A stretch of DNA of 64,000 nucleotides. It comes from an uncultured Bacteroidota bacterium (lineage in GTDB: Bacteria; Bacteroidota; Bacteroidia; Bacteroidales; P3). Shown piece after piece: positions 18,467 to 27,610 of this stretch (position 1 is its first letter; every line of letters starts with the position of its first letter). The translations under genes and the position numbers were made by a program. The stretch is from positions 1 to 64,000 of the forward strand of contig CACYZN010000012.1 in assembly GCA_902778925.1 (NCBI GenBank). Direction: 5' to 3'. The notes under the pieces were generated by a model that saw only the letters and a program-made list of their open reading frames with translations, searched no databases and was not told where the DNA came from.

Positions 18467-19186
18467 TTAATAACTCATTTTATTCATTTTGTTCCAGCCT
18501 AGAAACCCCATGAGGGTGGCCAGCAGGACCTGTGCGATGACTATGCCCCACAGAATGGCTCTGTTTTCCACCTCGATGAACACCAATATCCCGCCGAACA
18601 GGCTTGCCATAATCCATATACAAAGCAAGAAGCAAAGCATATAACGCCAGGCTTTGTTCCGTATGGCATTGGCATAGATGAAACCCAGCGTAGGACCCAC
18701 AAAGGCCACCACGCAGTTGCACAGCATCGGGAAGCTAATCCACTGCCCTATGCTGGCCTGCCACATATACTTGTGGTAGAATGGCATGTGTACTGCAGTA
18801 AGCAGGGTGTCGAGCGCCACATTGACAGTCAACATCGCAAGCGGCACTATAACCATCGAGAGCAACGCAATCGAAAGGTATTTCTCCAGCTTGCTGGCGG
18901 GCAACATGGCAAAGTAGATATCGCCACGCTTATGGTTGCGCCCCACATTTGCATACAGCTGTATCGGTATCATCGCGGCCAAGAGTAGCGTTATGCTTCC
19001 AGCCATCATAATGCGATAGCCTGCCCCATACCCTTGGCCAATCACTCCTTCGAGCAACACCATCGACGGCACGAACCACAGCATGCCTATCAGCGATGCG
19101 CCAAAGGTGCTGAAGCGCGGCGAACAGCGTCGCACGTCGTGCCGCACAAGCTTCCCGAAACGATGAATATCAAATGAGTTATTCAT
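18467..19186 (-). CDS. ABC transporter membrane subunit 1
   Basis: 239 residues, six hydrophobic helices, paralogue of the 17601-18452 product (same N-terminal RFxKxVxxD pattern and the MLPASKLEKY motif). It is 14 nt from its paralogue and 17 nt after the ATPase gene, consistent with one transcript. It is shorter mainly in the middle periplasmic region. Confidence 0.8.
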   Translation of the reverse strand: MNNSFDIHRFGKLVRHDVRRCSPRFSTFGASLIGMLWFVPSMVLLEGVIGQGYGAGYRIMMAGSITLLLAAMIPIQLYANVGRNHKRGDIYFAMLPASKLEKYLSIALLSMVIVPLAMLTVNVALDTLLTAVHMPFYHKYMWQASIGQWISFPMLCNCVVAFVGPTLGFIYANAIRNKAWRYMLCFLLCIWIMASLFGGILVFIEVENRAILWGIVIAQVLLATLMGFLGWNKMNKMSY

Positions 19187-19203
19187 TTTTCTTAACTACT
19201 TAA

Positions 19204-20031
19204 CTACTTAAACAGTTCTTTGATAGTGTTCTTGTTGCGCAGCACGGCGTTGAAGAGGGCCTCGATGTTCAGCTGGCTCTCCTCGCCGGTCTGGTTGGCC
19301 ACCACGTTCATGTAGCCGCCCGGCAGCATCTCGCTGTAGAGGGCGTCGTCGCGTTTCTCGCCGCCATACTCGAAGTAGAGCATCTCGGTGATCTTCTGCA
19401 CCGAGGCGTCGAGCAGCACTGCGTTGTGACTCAGTATGACGATGGGGTCTATCAGGTTCTCTACATCCTTCACCTGGTGGGTGCTGATGATGATGGTCTT
19501 GCCCTCGTCGGCAATCTTGCTCAGTATGCTGCGGAACTGGCTCTTCGAGGGAATGTCGAGGCCGTTGGTGGGCTCGTCGAGCAGTATGTAGTCGGTGCCG
19601 AGCGAGAGGCTGGCGGCTATGAGGCTTTTCTTCTGCTGGCCGAAGCTCATCTCCTTGAACTTGCGGTCGGGCTCCACCTCGAGTTCCTGCATCAGATGCA
19701 GGAAAGCACCTTGTGAAAACTTGGGGTAGAAAGGAGCCAACTCGTTGACATACTGCTGCGGAGTGGCACCGTCGGGCAATGTCACCTCGTCGGGCAGGAA
19801 GACTATGCGCTGCAGCATCTCGGGCAGTCGGTCGTGGCTGGTGCAGCCGTCGACCGTGCAGGTGCCGCTGAGGGGGCGCTGCAGTCCGCAGATAATCTTG
19901 AGCAGGGTGGTCTTGCCCACACCGTTCTCGCCCAGCAGGCCATAGATGCCGCCCTCGGGGAACATCAGGTTGATGTTGTTGAAAACCGGGGTCTTCTTGT
20001 AGCTGAAGTTAAGGTTTCTTATTTCAATCAT
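19204..20031 (-). CDS. ABC transporter ATP-binding protein (YtrB-like)
   Basis: 275 residues. Walker A GLLGENGVGKTTLLK, signature MSFGQQKKSLIA (a divergent form of LSGGQ), Walker B YILLDEPTNGLD and the switch histidine in TIIISTHQVKDVE are all present. It is the first gene of the minus-strand operon and provides ATP hydrolysis for the two permeases downstream. The SFGQQ signature is common in this exporter subfamily. Confidence 0.9.
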   Translation of the reverse strand: MIEIRNLNFSYKKTPVFNNINLMFPEGGIYGLLGENGVGKTTLLKIICGLQRPLSGTCTVDGCTSHDRLPEMLQRIVFLPDEVTLPDGATPQQYVNELAPFYPKFSQGAFLHLMQELEVEPDRKFKEMSFGQQKKSLIAASLSLGTDYILLDEPTNGLDIPSKSQFRSILSKIADEGKTIIISTHQVKDVENLIDPIVILSHNAVLLDASVQKITEMLYFEYGGEKRDDALYSEMLPGGYMNVVANQTGEESQLNIEALFNAVLRNKNTIKELFK

Positions 20032-20044
20032 AATAATATTCTAT

Positions 20045-20180
20045 GTTTTTGGGGAGTTAAAGAAGTTAAAGGGAGTTACCGCTCGCTCTGCTCGCTGGAA
20101 GTTAAAGGACAAATGTTCTGTTGCCACAAAAGGTATTGTCCCTTAACTCCCTTTAACTTCTCTTAACTCCTTTAACTCCC
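20045..20180. repeat. Imperfect inverted repeat of gttaaag/ctttaac units
   Basis: The left arm (from about 20054) is built from short units like gggagttaaag and aagttaaag. The right arm (about 20140-20180) holds their reverse complements, such as ctttaacttc and ctttaactccc. The two are separated by about 60 bp containing gctcgctctgctcgctgg. The structure lies between ybjQ and the ABC operon and could end the upstream transcript. Shorter taactcttaa runs occur at 17576-17600. Confidence 0.65.
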
Positions 20181-20186
20181 ATTGTT

Positions 20187-20498
20187 TTACTTGTACTTTA
20201 CTGCTGTTCCGAACACGAGCACCTCGGCGGCCTGCGCCATGATGCTGTTGGTGGTGTAGCGCACGCCGATGATGGCGTCGGCGCCCATGTGGACGGCCTG
20301 GTCCACCATGCGCTGGGTAGCCTTCTCGCGGGCTTTCTCCATCATCGCGGTGTAGCTGTGCAGCTCGCCGCCCACGATGCTCTTCAGCCCCTGGCCGAAG
20401 TCGGCAAACATGTTCTTGCTCTGTATGGTGTTGCCTGTCACCACACCCAGTTCTTCATACCTGCAGTCCTGCAGGGTTTCTACCGATACGATTTTCAT
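20187..20498 (-). CDS. YbjQ/UPF0145 family protein
   Basis: 103 residues, full length for this family. MGADAIIGVRYTTNSIM and the YEELGVVTGNTI segment near the N-terminus are family hallmarks. YbjQ-like proteins form pentamers and have been labelled heavy-metal-binding domains, but their cellular role is not established. The gene sits 22 nt downstream of the outer-membrane receptor gene and probably shares its promoter. Confidence 0.9.
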   Translation of the reverse strand: MKIVSVETLQDCRYEELGVVTGNTIQSKNMFADFGQGLKSIVGGELHSYTAMMEKAREKATQRMVDQAVHMGADAIIGVRYTTNSIMAQAAEVLVFGTAVKYK

Positions 20499-20520
20499 AT
20501 TCTTTTGTATTATATTGTTA

Positions 20521-22965
20521 TTACATTGTCTGCATTTGGGGGACGCCTGTGCTCTCGGAAGCGCCCTGGCGGGCCTTGCTCTCGAGTTCCATCTTGCCTA
20601 TGCGCCAGGTGAGTCCGAGGCTGACAAAGCGCGAGTCGAAGCGGCTGCTACCGGTGGTCTGGTAGCTCGGAGCCGTGGTGTTGCTGCCCCATTCGGCCAT
20701 GCCGAAGATGTCGTTGACCGTGAGGTTGACACTCAGCTGGCGCTCGAAGAAGTCGGCGCTGGCGCCGAAGTCGATGCCCTTGTTGGCGTTGGTGAGGCTG
20801 TAAAGACCCAAGCGCGGCGAGGTGTAGTGGGCATTGGCGAAGAGCTCGAGCCATCCGGCCACCTTGGTCCACAGATTGATGCGGGCGCTCCAGCTCCACT
20901 TGTTGTCCTTGTAGCCGTCGTAGTCGAAGCCGTAGTTGAACACCGAGGCATTCAGGCGGATGTTGAAGAAGCCGCTGGGACGGTACATGATGTTGGCCTC
21001 GATGCCCTCGGTGTGCGAAGAGCCAATGTTGACGGGCATCGAATAGTTGACCATATAGGGGAAGTATGGATCCGTATTGTCGGTGAGGACCGTTGAGCCC
21101 ACCTCGTTGGTATTGGCGCGGAAATAGGCGTTGAGGCCGATGTTGCCGAAGCCCATGACATACTTGTTGAAGGCGGCCTCGAGGTTGTGGGCGTAGCTCA
21201 TCAGCAGGTTGGGGTTGCCGGTGCGGTAGGAGTATTCGTCATAGATGCGGAAGTTGTTGTAGTCGAGCAGGTTGGGGTTGGCGGAGAAGCGGCGGGTGTA
21301 GCTCAGGCTGTAGCTGGTGAAGTTCTTGGTCTGGTAGCTCAGGTGGATGCTGGGCACGATGCCGGGGAACGAGGTGTCCATCGTCACCTTGTCGCCCAAG
21401 GCTTTGTGCTCCACCTCGCCATGCAAGAACATGTCCTCGAAGCGCAGACCCAGCTTGGCGGTGAAGCCGCCCCAGCGCTTCTGCGCCGTCACATAGGCCG
21501 CCGTCGAGTAAAATCTGCCATAGGCCTCGTAGGAGCGGTGGCGCATATTGTCCCAATCGCCCGACGGCAGCAGGCTGTCGAGGGTCTCATAGTCGTGATT
21601 GCCGCCGAAGCCCACCTCGGCACCGGCCTCAATCTCAAAATTGTTCTTCAGCGGGTGGGTGTAGTTCACCTCCAGGCTGCCGTTGGGATGAAGCATGTCG
21701 GCGTCGGTGTGGCGGGTGAAGTCGGTGCCGGTGGCATAGTCGCGCCAGTTGTCGCTGTAGCCGTAGTTGCGGTAGAAGAAGCCGTTGAAGCTGGCGCTCA
21801 GTTTGCGTCCCGTGGTGTCGAAACGCTTCTCGTACCAGGCGCCGGCATAGCCGCCGTAGGTGATGCCGTGGTTCTTCACGGTGTCGAGGTAGCTCAGATT
21901 GCGCAGCGTGGGCTGGTACTCAAAATACTGATAGTCTCTGTAGAACGAGTTGCGGTCGCTGTAGGGCCAGCCGCCCACCCAGGCCGTGAGGCTGCTGGTG
22001 CTGTCGATGTTCCAGTTCACGTTGAAGCCCATGTAGCCGCCCCAATAGGGCATTCTACTTTTGTTTTCGAACTTCTGGTAGCGGCTGGTGTCGCCGTTGG
22101 CGTCGAAGAGGGTGCTGGTGCCGTCCTCTTCGCCATTGTGGTTGCCGTAGTTGCCAGTGAGGTAGAAGTTGAAGTCCACCTTCTCGTTGGCCCACACATA
22201 GGAGAGCCACGGCGAGACGGCCGGCGTGGTGGTGGCGCGCACGCCCAAGCAGAGGAGCTCGTTGCGCGTCACCTTCTGGTTGGTGACGATGTTGATGACG
22301 CCGCCGGAGGTCGAGTAGCGTGCCGAGGGGTTGGTGATGACCTCGATGCGCTCGATGGCGTTGGCGGGCATCTGCTTGATATACTGTTTGAGGGCCTCCT
22401 CGTTCATGTGGGAGGGGCGGTCGTTGACCCAGATCTCGACGCTGGAAACGCCGCGCAGGGTGATGTTGCCCTCGGCGTCCACCTCCACACCTGGGGCGTT
22501 CTGGAGGGCGTCGCTGGCGGTCCCCGTCTGGATGGAGGGATCCTCCTTGGTGTTGTACATATTCTTCTCGCCGTCCATCTGGTAGAGAGGCTTCTCGGCA
22601 GTGATCTCGACGGCCTCGAGGTTGGCGCCGCGGCGCATGGATATCGAAAGCTCGCGCGGGGTGTCGAGCCTCTCCAGGTCGGCATAGTAGGTGGCATAGC
22701 CCACAAACGAGGCCACCAGCAGGTAGCGGCCCGTGTCGACATCGGCAATCAGGAAGCGGCCGTCGAGGTCGGTGGTGGCACCGCGCACGAAGACGGTGTC
22801 GTTGGGCCTCATCAGCGCCACATTGGCAAAGGCGATTTTCTCGCCCGATTCCACGTCGGCCACGGTGCCCCAAACGGCAGTTTTCTGCCCCCAAACGGTG
22901 CCCGAAAGGCCCATTACCAGTGCTGCCACAAGCAGCAATCCTTTGTTCAAAACGTTGGTTCTCAT
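20521..22965 (-). CDS. TonB-dependent receptor-like outer membrane protein
   Basis: 814 residues. Signal peptide (residues 1-26), then a carboxypeptidase-regulatory-like domain (about 30-110, with TTDLDGRFLIADVDTGRYLLVASFVGY). A plug domain (about 115-230) follows, with TGTASDALQNAPGVEVDAEGN and IERIEVITNPSARY, then a C-terminal 20-22 strand barrel resembling outer membrane beta-barrel family proteins. It probably imports a ligand or acts in envelope maintenance; there is no SusD partner nearby. A promoter stands at 23013-23043. Confidence 0.88.
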   Translation of the reverse strand: MRTNVLNKGLLLVAALVMGLSGTVWGQKTAVWGTVADVESGEKIAFANVALMRPNDTVFVRGATTDLDGRFLIADVDTGRYLLVASFVGYATYYADLERLDTPRELSISMRRGANLEAVEITAEKPLYQMDGEKNMYNTKEDPSIQTGTASDALQNAPGVEVDAEGNITLRGVSSVEIWVNDRPSHMNEEALKQYIKQMPANAIERIEVITNPSARYSTSGGVINIVTNQKVTRNELLCLGVRATTTPAVSPWLSYVWANEKVDFNFYLTGNYGNHNGEEDGTSTLFDANGDTSRYQKFENKSRMPYWGGYMGFNVNWNIDSTSSLTAWVGGWPYSDRNSFYRDYQYFEYQPTLRNLSYLDTVKNHGITYGGYAGAWYEKRFDTTGRKLSASFNGFFYRNYGYSDNWRDYATGTDFTRHTDADMLHPNGSLEVNYTHPLKNNFEIEAGAEVGFGGNHDYETLDSLLPSGDWDNMRHRSYEAYGRFYSTAAYVTAQKRWGGFTAKLGLRFEDMFLHGEVEHKALGDKVTMDTSFPGIVPSIHLSYQTKNFTSYSLSYTRRFSANPNLLDYNNFRIYDEYSYRTGNPNLLMSYAHNLEAAFNKYVMGFGNIGLNAYFRANTNEVGSTVLTDNTDPYFPYMVNYSMPVNIGSSHTEGIEANIMYRPSGFFNIRLNASVFNYGFDYDGYKDNKWSWSARINLWTKVAGWLELFANAHYTSPRLGLYSLTNANKGIDFGASADFFERQLSVNLTVNDIFGMAEWGSNTTAPSYQTTGSSRFDSRFVSLGLTWRIGKMELESKARQGASESTGVPQMQTM

Positions 22966-23012
22966 TTCGTTATTTTGATATTGTGTTAGTGTCTTAGCGT
23001 CTTAATACACTG

Positions 23013-23043
23013 CAAAGATACGACACTAATACAAACCACCAAA
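23013..23043 (-). promoter_or_regulatory. Promoter of the outer membrane receptor gene
   Basis: On the minus strand, TTTG at 23040-23043, a 19-nt spacer, then TATCTTTG at 23013-23020. Confidence 0.6.
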
Positions 23044-23089
23044 TTATTTAACACATTTTAACTTTTCCCTCGCCTGTTTTCCACGCCAT

Positions 23090-23265
23090 CGGCACCCCTT
23101 CCCCGCCCCATCCCCTCCGGTTCCCCTCCGGTCGTTGTACTATCGTTGTACTATTGTTGTACTATCGTTGTACTATCGTTCTTATGTTTTCAATAGTACA
23201 ACGAAACGATAGTACAACGAGGCCACCGGATGGGGAGAGGATGGGGTGCTGCGGGGGTGTTTTGG
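23090..23265. repeat. 11-bp-periodic array R1 with hairpin
   Basis: Sixteen 11-bp units in register. C-rich units (cccctccggtt 23112-23122, cccctccggtc 23123-23133) come first, then four gttgtactatc-like units (23134-23177) and one gttcttatgtt unit. Reverse-complement units (aatagtac, acgatagtacaacg) and G-rich units up to 23265 follow. The two halves can fold into a long imperfect hairpin. Confidence 0.85.
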
Positions 23266-23375
23266 AGAGCGGAGAGTGGAGAGCGGAGAGTGGAGAGCGG
23301 AGAGTGGAGAGTGGGGAGCGGAGAGTGGAGAGCGGAGAGTGGAGAGCGGAGAGTGGAGAGTGGAGAGCGGAGAAC
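23264..23375. repeat. 7-bp tandem repeat GGAGAGC/GGAGAGT
   Basis: Sixteen consecutive 7-bp units, mostly GGAGAGC and GGAGAGT in near alternation, with one GGGGAGC and a final GGAGAAC. The strand is almost pure purine apart from the C/T position. Copy number is likely to vary between strains. Confidence 0.9.
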
Positions 23376-23410
23376 GGGGGAGGTTTGTTTTGAAACAAAT
23401 GTTAAATACC

Positions 23411-23441
23411 TTGCATATAAAAATAATGTACCGTATATTTG
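23411..23441 (+). promoter_or_regulatory. Promoter of the 1312-residue T9SS protein gene
   Basis: TTG at 23411-23413 and TATATTTG at 23434-23441, spacer 20 nt, followed by a leader of about 75 nt. Confidence 0.55.
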
Positions 23442-23521
23442 CACAGTTGACCGAGAGCCGCACGCGACCGTTGCCGAGCTCTGTCACAGCGCATTAAACA
23501 CAAAACACAAAACATACGACG

Positions 23522-26500
23522 ATGAAAAAAATATTATTATCGATGCTTCTGGCACTGCTGGCCTTCGGGCCGGTGGCCAAAGCGCAGGACACACTGACAG
23601 TGGCCGAAGGGTCGGAGATGTCGGAGAATCTACCTCTCTCCCACAACTTCCCCGACGGCTTGCAGCACACCCAGATGATCTATCCCGCCGAGATGCTGCA
23701 GGGGCTGGAGGGCTATATGATAACGGCCCTGGACTTCCACATGATGTACACCACGACCATCTACAACGGCTCGCCCACCATAGTGCGGCTCGGCACCACG
23801 ACCCAGACCGCCTATGCCGCCGGCGACACCACGCAGTTCCTGCCCACCGCAGGGATGACCGTCGTCTTCAACGATGTACTGAACACTGAAGGCACCATGC
23901 TGCCAATCAACTTCAGCGAGCCCTACCTCTACAGCGGCGGCAACCTGGTGATAGACTTCTTCTACGACGGCCAAGGCCCCATGTTCGGTGCCGGCGGCCA
24001 CTTCTTCGGCTACGCCACCGGCCAGCGTTCGGGCCTGATGATGTACAACTATCCGGAATACAATGAGTACGACGTCTACGGCCCCTTCATGCTGCCCATG
24101 GTCGACTTCATCTACGAGGCAGCCTCGGGCGATGTCTGCCTGGCGCCCAACAACTTCGCATCGGCCAACATCACCCCCCACACCGCCGACCTCAGCTGGA
24201 CCCCCCGCAGCGAGGGACAGTCGTTCATACTCAGCCTCAACGGCGAGGTGATTGCCGACGAACTGACCGAGAGCACCTACTCGCTCGAAGGCCTCGACGC
24301 CGAGACCGAGTACATGGTAAGCCTGCGCGCAGTGTGCGGCGAAGAGGACACCAGCGCCGAGGTGGCCATACTGTTCACCACCGGCGTGGCCTGCCCGCCG
24401 GCGACGGCACTGACGGCCGACGAGGTTACAACCAACTCGATCACCTTCCACTGGACCGCCGACGCCGACGAACAGCAGTGGGTAATCGCCATCGACGGCG
24501 TGACGGTGGAGACCGACTGGACAGAAACCCAGTACACAGCCACCGACCTGGCCCACTCGCGCAAACACAGCATACGGGTGATGGCCTACTGCGGCGACGA
24601 GGGCTACAGCCAGCCCGCCGAAATCACCGTGGCCACCCTCTGCGCCGACATCGCCGAGACACCCCACGTGATCGACTTTGAGGACAACTACCTGGGCTGC
24701 TGGACCGTGGAGAACGGCGGATGGGATGTGGCCACCGCCAGCGCCAACGCCCTGGCCCACGGCGGCACCCACATGCTGCGCAACGACATAGCCTTCCACG
24801 CCGCCGGCAGCTATGTCGACGGCCCCTACACCATACGCATGCCCAACATCGTGGTGCCCAACTCGTCCGAGGGCCTGCGCCTGACCTGGTACGCCGCCGG
24901 ACAGAACACAGGCCTCTCGGCCAGCAATCCCTGTACCTACGAGGTGCTGGTGACCGTCGCCGACCTCAACATGACCGACAGCGTGATGCTGCGCGACACC
25001 CTGACCATCAACAACGACTACCGCCAGAACACACTCTACCTGTCCGACTATGCCGGCATGACCGTCAGCGTCGCCTTCCGCCACACCACCAGCTCGGTGT
25101 CGGGCGTGCGCACCTACCTGATGCTCGACGACCTGCGCCTGCAGTCGGACCTGGAGCCTGAGCCCACCATCGGACACTACACCTACCGCTACGGCTCGCC
25201 CGACGCCTGCGTAGTGGTGGGCGAGACCGCCACCTTCGACGCATGGCTGGCCACCGGCTCGGACGACAACCTGGGCTACGAGTGGACCTCGGCCATGGCC
25301 ACCGCCGGCCACGCCAGCATGGCTCCCGTCGACGGCCACCTGACGATGGTCTACGACATGGCCGGACGCGACACCATCACCGTCACCGCCACCAACAGCT
25401 ACGGCTCGGCCTCGGCCACACTGTATGTGAACATCGAGGCCCGCACCCTGGCCCAGCTGCCCTTCTTCGCCAACTTCAACGTGACGCAGACCTACGCCCA
25501 GGAGTTTGCCCAGTGGTGCAACGTGAGCCTCGACGGCACAGGCACCAGCGCGTTCAGCCTGGTCACCTCGGCCCATAGCGGCATCTACGCCGTGGGCTCG
25601 TATGCATTGCCCGACTCGGCCCAGACCGACGCCATGCTGGTGAGCCCCGCCATAGCAGTGCCCACCAACACCGTCAACCTGAGCATACTCTACTACGTGA
25701 AAGGCAGCACCAACGGTCCCGACGCCACCTACGAGGTTCTGGCCTCGAACAGCGGTCGCAGCAGCTACACCTACTTCACCGACACCATACTGCGCGACAC
25801 CCTCTCGACCGGCAACCAGTACCTGCCCCGCGCCATATCGCTCACCGGCTATGCCGGCGACACGGTGTACCTGGCCTTCCGCCACACCTCGCGCGGCGCC
25901 CAGAGCGTCGTCATCGACGACATAGAGGTGCGCGAGGCCGCCGAACCCGGCATCGTGGTGGCCGACCACCCGCAGGTGGTCGACGCCGGCGACACCGTCG
26001 TGTACAGCGTCATCTTCGCCGAGGGCTTGAACGACAGCGTCGTCTACCATTGGACCTCGACCATGCTCACCGCCGGCCACGCCGACACCGTCATGCTGCA
26101 CGACAGCGTGATGGCCATCGTATACAACGAGGGCGGCAACGACCACATCACCGTCAGTGCCACCAACGCCTTCGGCACCGACAGCAAGAGCTTCAACGTG
26201 ACGGTGCGCAACTGCCAGCCCATCGACGAGATGCCGTGGGCCCCGTATATCAACAGCGCCAACCTCCTCTGCTGGGACATGCTCGACATCGACGGCGACA
26301 ACCGCACCTGGCAGGCCAACAACGACGGCAAACTCTATGGCCGCTACAATACCAACGGTCCCGACGACTGGGCCATCACCCCGGCACTGGTAATCCCCAC
26401 CGACATGGACAGCGTGGCACTGGCCTACACTGTCGACGGTGGCCACGATGGCAACCTCGTCATGCACTACGAGGTGCGCCTCTCGCCCACTGCCGGCAAG

Positions 26501-27460
26501 GCGACCGACGACTTCACCGAGGTGCTCGTCAGCGAAGACATGGATAGCGTGGTAGAACGCATCATACACCTCGACCAGTGGGCCGGCGACACCATACGCC
26601 TCGCCTTCCGCCACGTGAATACCGGCGACGACAACGGCATCTATATAAGCAACATCTCTATCCGCGACGTGAGCCTGCCCGCGGTACACATCGAAGGCTT
26701 CGAAGAGGCCCAGGCCGAGATACCCGCCTACTACCAGGCCATCATGGATTATGGCTACAACGAGTCGGTGGTCTACACCTGGAGCTCGGCCATGGCCGAT
26801 TCCGGCAACGCCACCCTCACCGCCAACGGTGCCGACCTCACCGTGGTGTACGACATAGCCGGCAACGACATCATCACCGTGCAGGTCGACAACGGCTTTG
26901 GCACCGCTACAGCCACCTACGAGGTGGTGGTGCTGCCCGGCCCGTGCCACACTCCCACCAACCTCGAGGCCGACAGCACAGGCACCGACTTCATCAGCGT
27001 CAGCTGGGAAGCCGGCGGTAGCGAGAGCCAGTGGGAGGTGACCTTCGGCGGCACCGTCGAGGTGGTCGAGACCACGTCGTATATGGCCACCGGCCTTGTG
27101 CCCGACAGCAGCTATCTGGTAGTGGTGCGCGCCATCTGCGGCACCGGCGACACCAGCGACGTGGTGGCCCGCATCATGTCGACCAACGCTGAGGAGCCCG
27201 GTCCTGGCCCCGAAGGCATCGACGCAGCCGACGGCATAGGCTTCGGCCTCTACCCCAATCCCGCCAGCGAGGTGGTCTTCGTCGAGTGCAACACCGACGC
27301 CTACATCGACATCGTCGACCTCAACGGCCGCAGTGTGTACCGCAGCATGCAGACCGCCACAAGCCACCGCATCGACACCTCGGTCCTGCCTCAAGGCACC
27401 TACTTCGTCAAGGTGACCACCGCCGACGGCACCGCCGTGGGCAAACTTCTGGTGCGATAA
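23522..27460 (+). CDS. Large secreted T9SS adhesin-like protein with FN3 and PKD-like domains
   Basis: 1312 residues. Signal peptide to about residue 22, then two fibronectin type III domains (about 205-375, each with a DLSW/TFHW strand and a VxxxCGxE loop). A jelly-roll/choice-of-anchor J domain starts at VIDFEDNYLGCW. Three PKD-like repeats share the pattern YxWTSAM-x-x-GHA and VTATNSYG. Two more jelly-roll segments, another FN3 and a type A T9SS domain (FGLYPNPASEVVFVE to LPQGTYFVKVTT) complete it. Probably exported across the outer membrane and surface anchored, binding proteins or glycans. No protease motif was seen. Confidence 0.88.
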   Translation: MKKILLSMLLALLAFGPVAKAQDTLTVAEGSEMSENLPLSHNFPDGLQHTQMIYPAEMLQGLEGYMITALDFHMMYTTTIYNGSPTIVRLGTTTQTAYAAGDTTQFLPTAGMTVVFNDVLNTEGTMLPINFSEPYLYSGGNLVIDFFYDGQGPMFGAGGHFFGYATGQRSGLMMYNYPEYNEYDVYGPFMLPMVDFIYEAASGDVCLAPNNFASANITPHTADLSWTPRSEGQSFILSLNGEVIADELTESTYSLEGLDAETEYMVSLRAVCGEEDTSAEVAILFTTGVACPPATALTADEVTTNSITFHWTADADEQQWVIAIDGVTVETDWTETQYTATDLAHSRKHSIRVMAYCGDEGYSQPAEITVATLCADIAETPHVIDFEDNYLGCWTVENGGWDVATASANALAHGGTHMLRNDIAFHAAGSYVDGPYTIRMPNIVVPNSSEGLRLTWYAAGQNTGLSASNPCTYEVLVTVADLNMTDSVMLRDTLTINNDYRQNTLYLSDYAGMTVSVAFRHTTSSVSGVRTYLMLDDLRLQSDLEPEPTIGHYTYRYGSPDACVVVGETATFDAWLATGSDDNLGYEWTSAMATAGHASMAPVDGHLTMVYDMAGRDTITVTATNSYGSASATLYVNIEARTLAQLPFFANFNVTQTYAQEFAQWCNVSLDGTGTSAFSLVTSAHSGIYAVGSYALPDSAQTDAMLVSPAIAVPTNTVNLSILYYVKGSTNGPDATYEVLASNSGRSSYTYFTDTILRDTLSTGNQYLPRAISLTGYAGDTVYLAFRHTSRGAQSVVIDDIEVREAAEPGIVVADHPQVVDAGDTVVYSVIFAEGLNDSVVYHWTSTMLTAGHADTVMLHDSVMAIVYNEGGNDHITVSATNAFGTDSKSFNVTVRNCQPIDEMPWAPYINSANLLCWDMLDIDGDNRTWQANNDGKLYGRYNTNGPDDWAITPALVIPTDMDSVALAYTVDGGHDGNLVMHYEVRLSPTAGKATDDFTEVLVSEDMDSVVERIIHLDQWAGDTIRLAFRHVNTGDDNGIYISNISIRDVSLPAVHIEGFEEAQAEIPAYYQAIMDYGYNESVVYTWSSAMADSGNATLTANGADLTVVYDIAGNDIITVQVDNGFGTATATYEVVVLPGPCHTPTNLEADSTGTDFISVSWEAGGSESQWEVTFGGTVEVVETTSYMATGLVPDSSYLVVVRAICGTGDTSDVVARIMSTNAEEPGPGPEGIDAADGIGFGLYPNPASEVVFVECNTDAYIDIVDLNGRSVYRSMQTATSHRIDTSVLPQGTYFVKVTTADGTAVGKLLVR

Positions 27461-27484
27461 GGCCGGCCTCTCGCCGACACACCG

Positions 27485-27528
27485 TGTGGGTGCAGTTCCC
27501 TGCCAAGGGGCTGCACCCACATGTTTTT
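27485..27528 (+). terminator. Rho-independent terminator
   Basis: Stem tgtgggtgcag (27485-27495) with ctgcacccaca (27511-27521), followed by tgtttttt. It ends the T9SS protein transcript. Confidence 0.85.
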
Positions 27529-27610
27529 TCGTGGTTTTTGCATGTACAGACAATATTTTATAAACTATGGCGTTTGAGGGACTATAGAAGTATAACAAAA
27601 CAGACACAAT

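Larger units (their letters stand above)
22966..23521. other. Divergent intergenic region
   Basis: 556 bp without a gene between two divergent coding regions. It holds, left to right, the minus-strand receptor promoter, an 11-bp array with a long hairpin, a 7-bp GGAGAGY array, a small inverted repeat TTTGTTT/AAACAAA at 23384-23399 and the plus-strand promoter. Long frames across 23154-23497 in several phases are caused by the repeats and are not genes. Confidence 0.8.

Noticed and set aside
23154..23497. Open frames on both strands across the purine repeat
   Set aside because: A 7-bp repeat without stops keeps all frames open; the products are simple repeats (SPLSALH) and have no start context.
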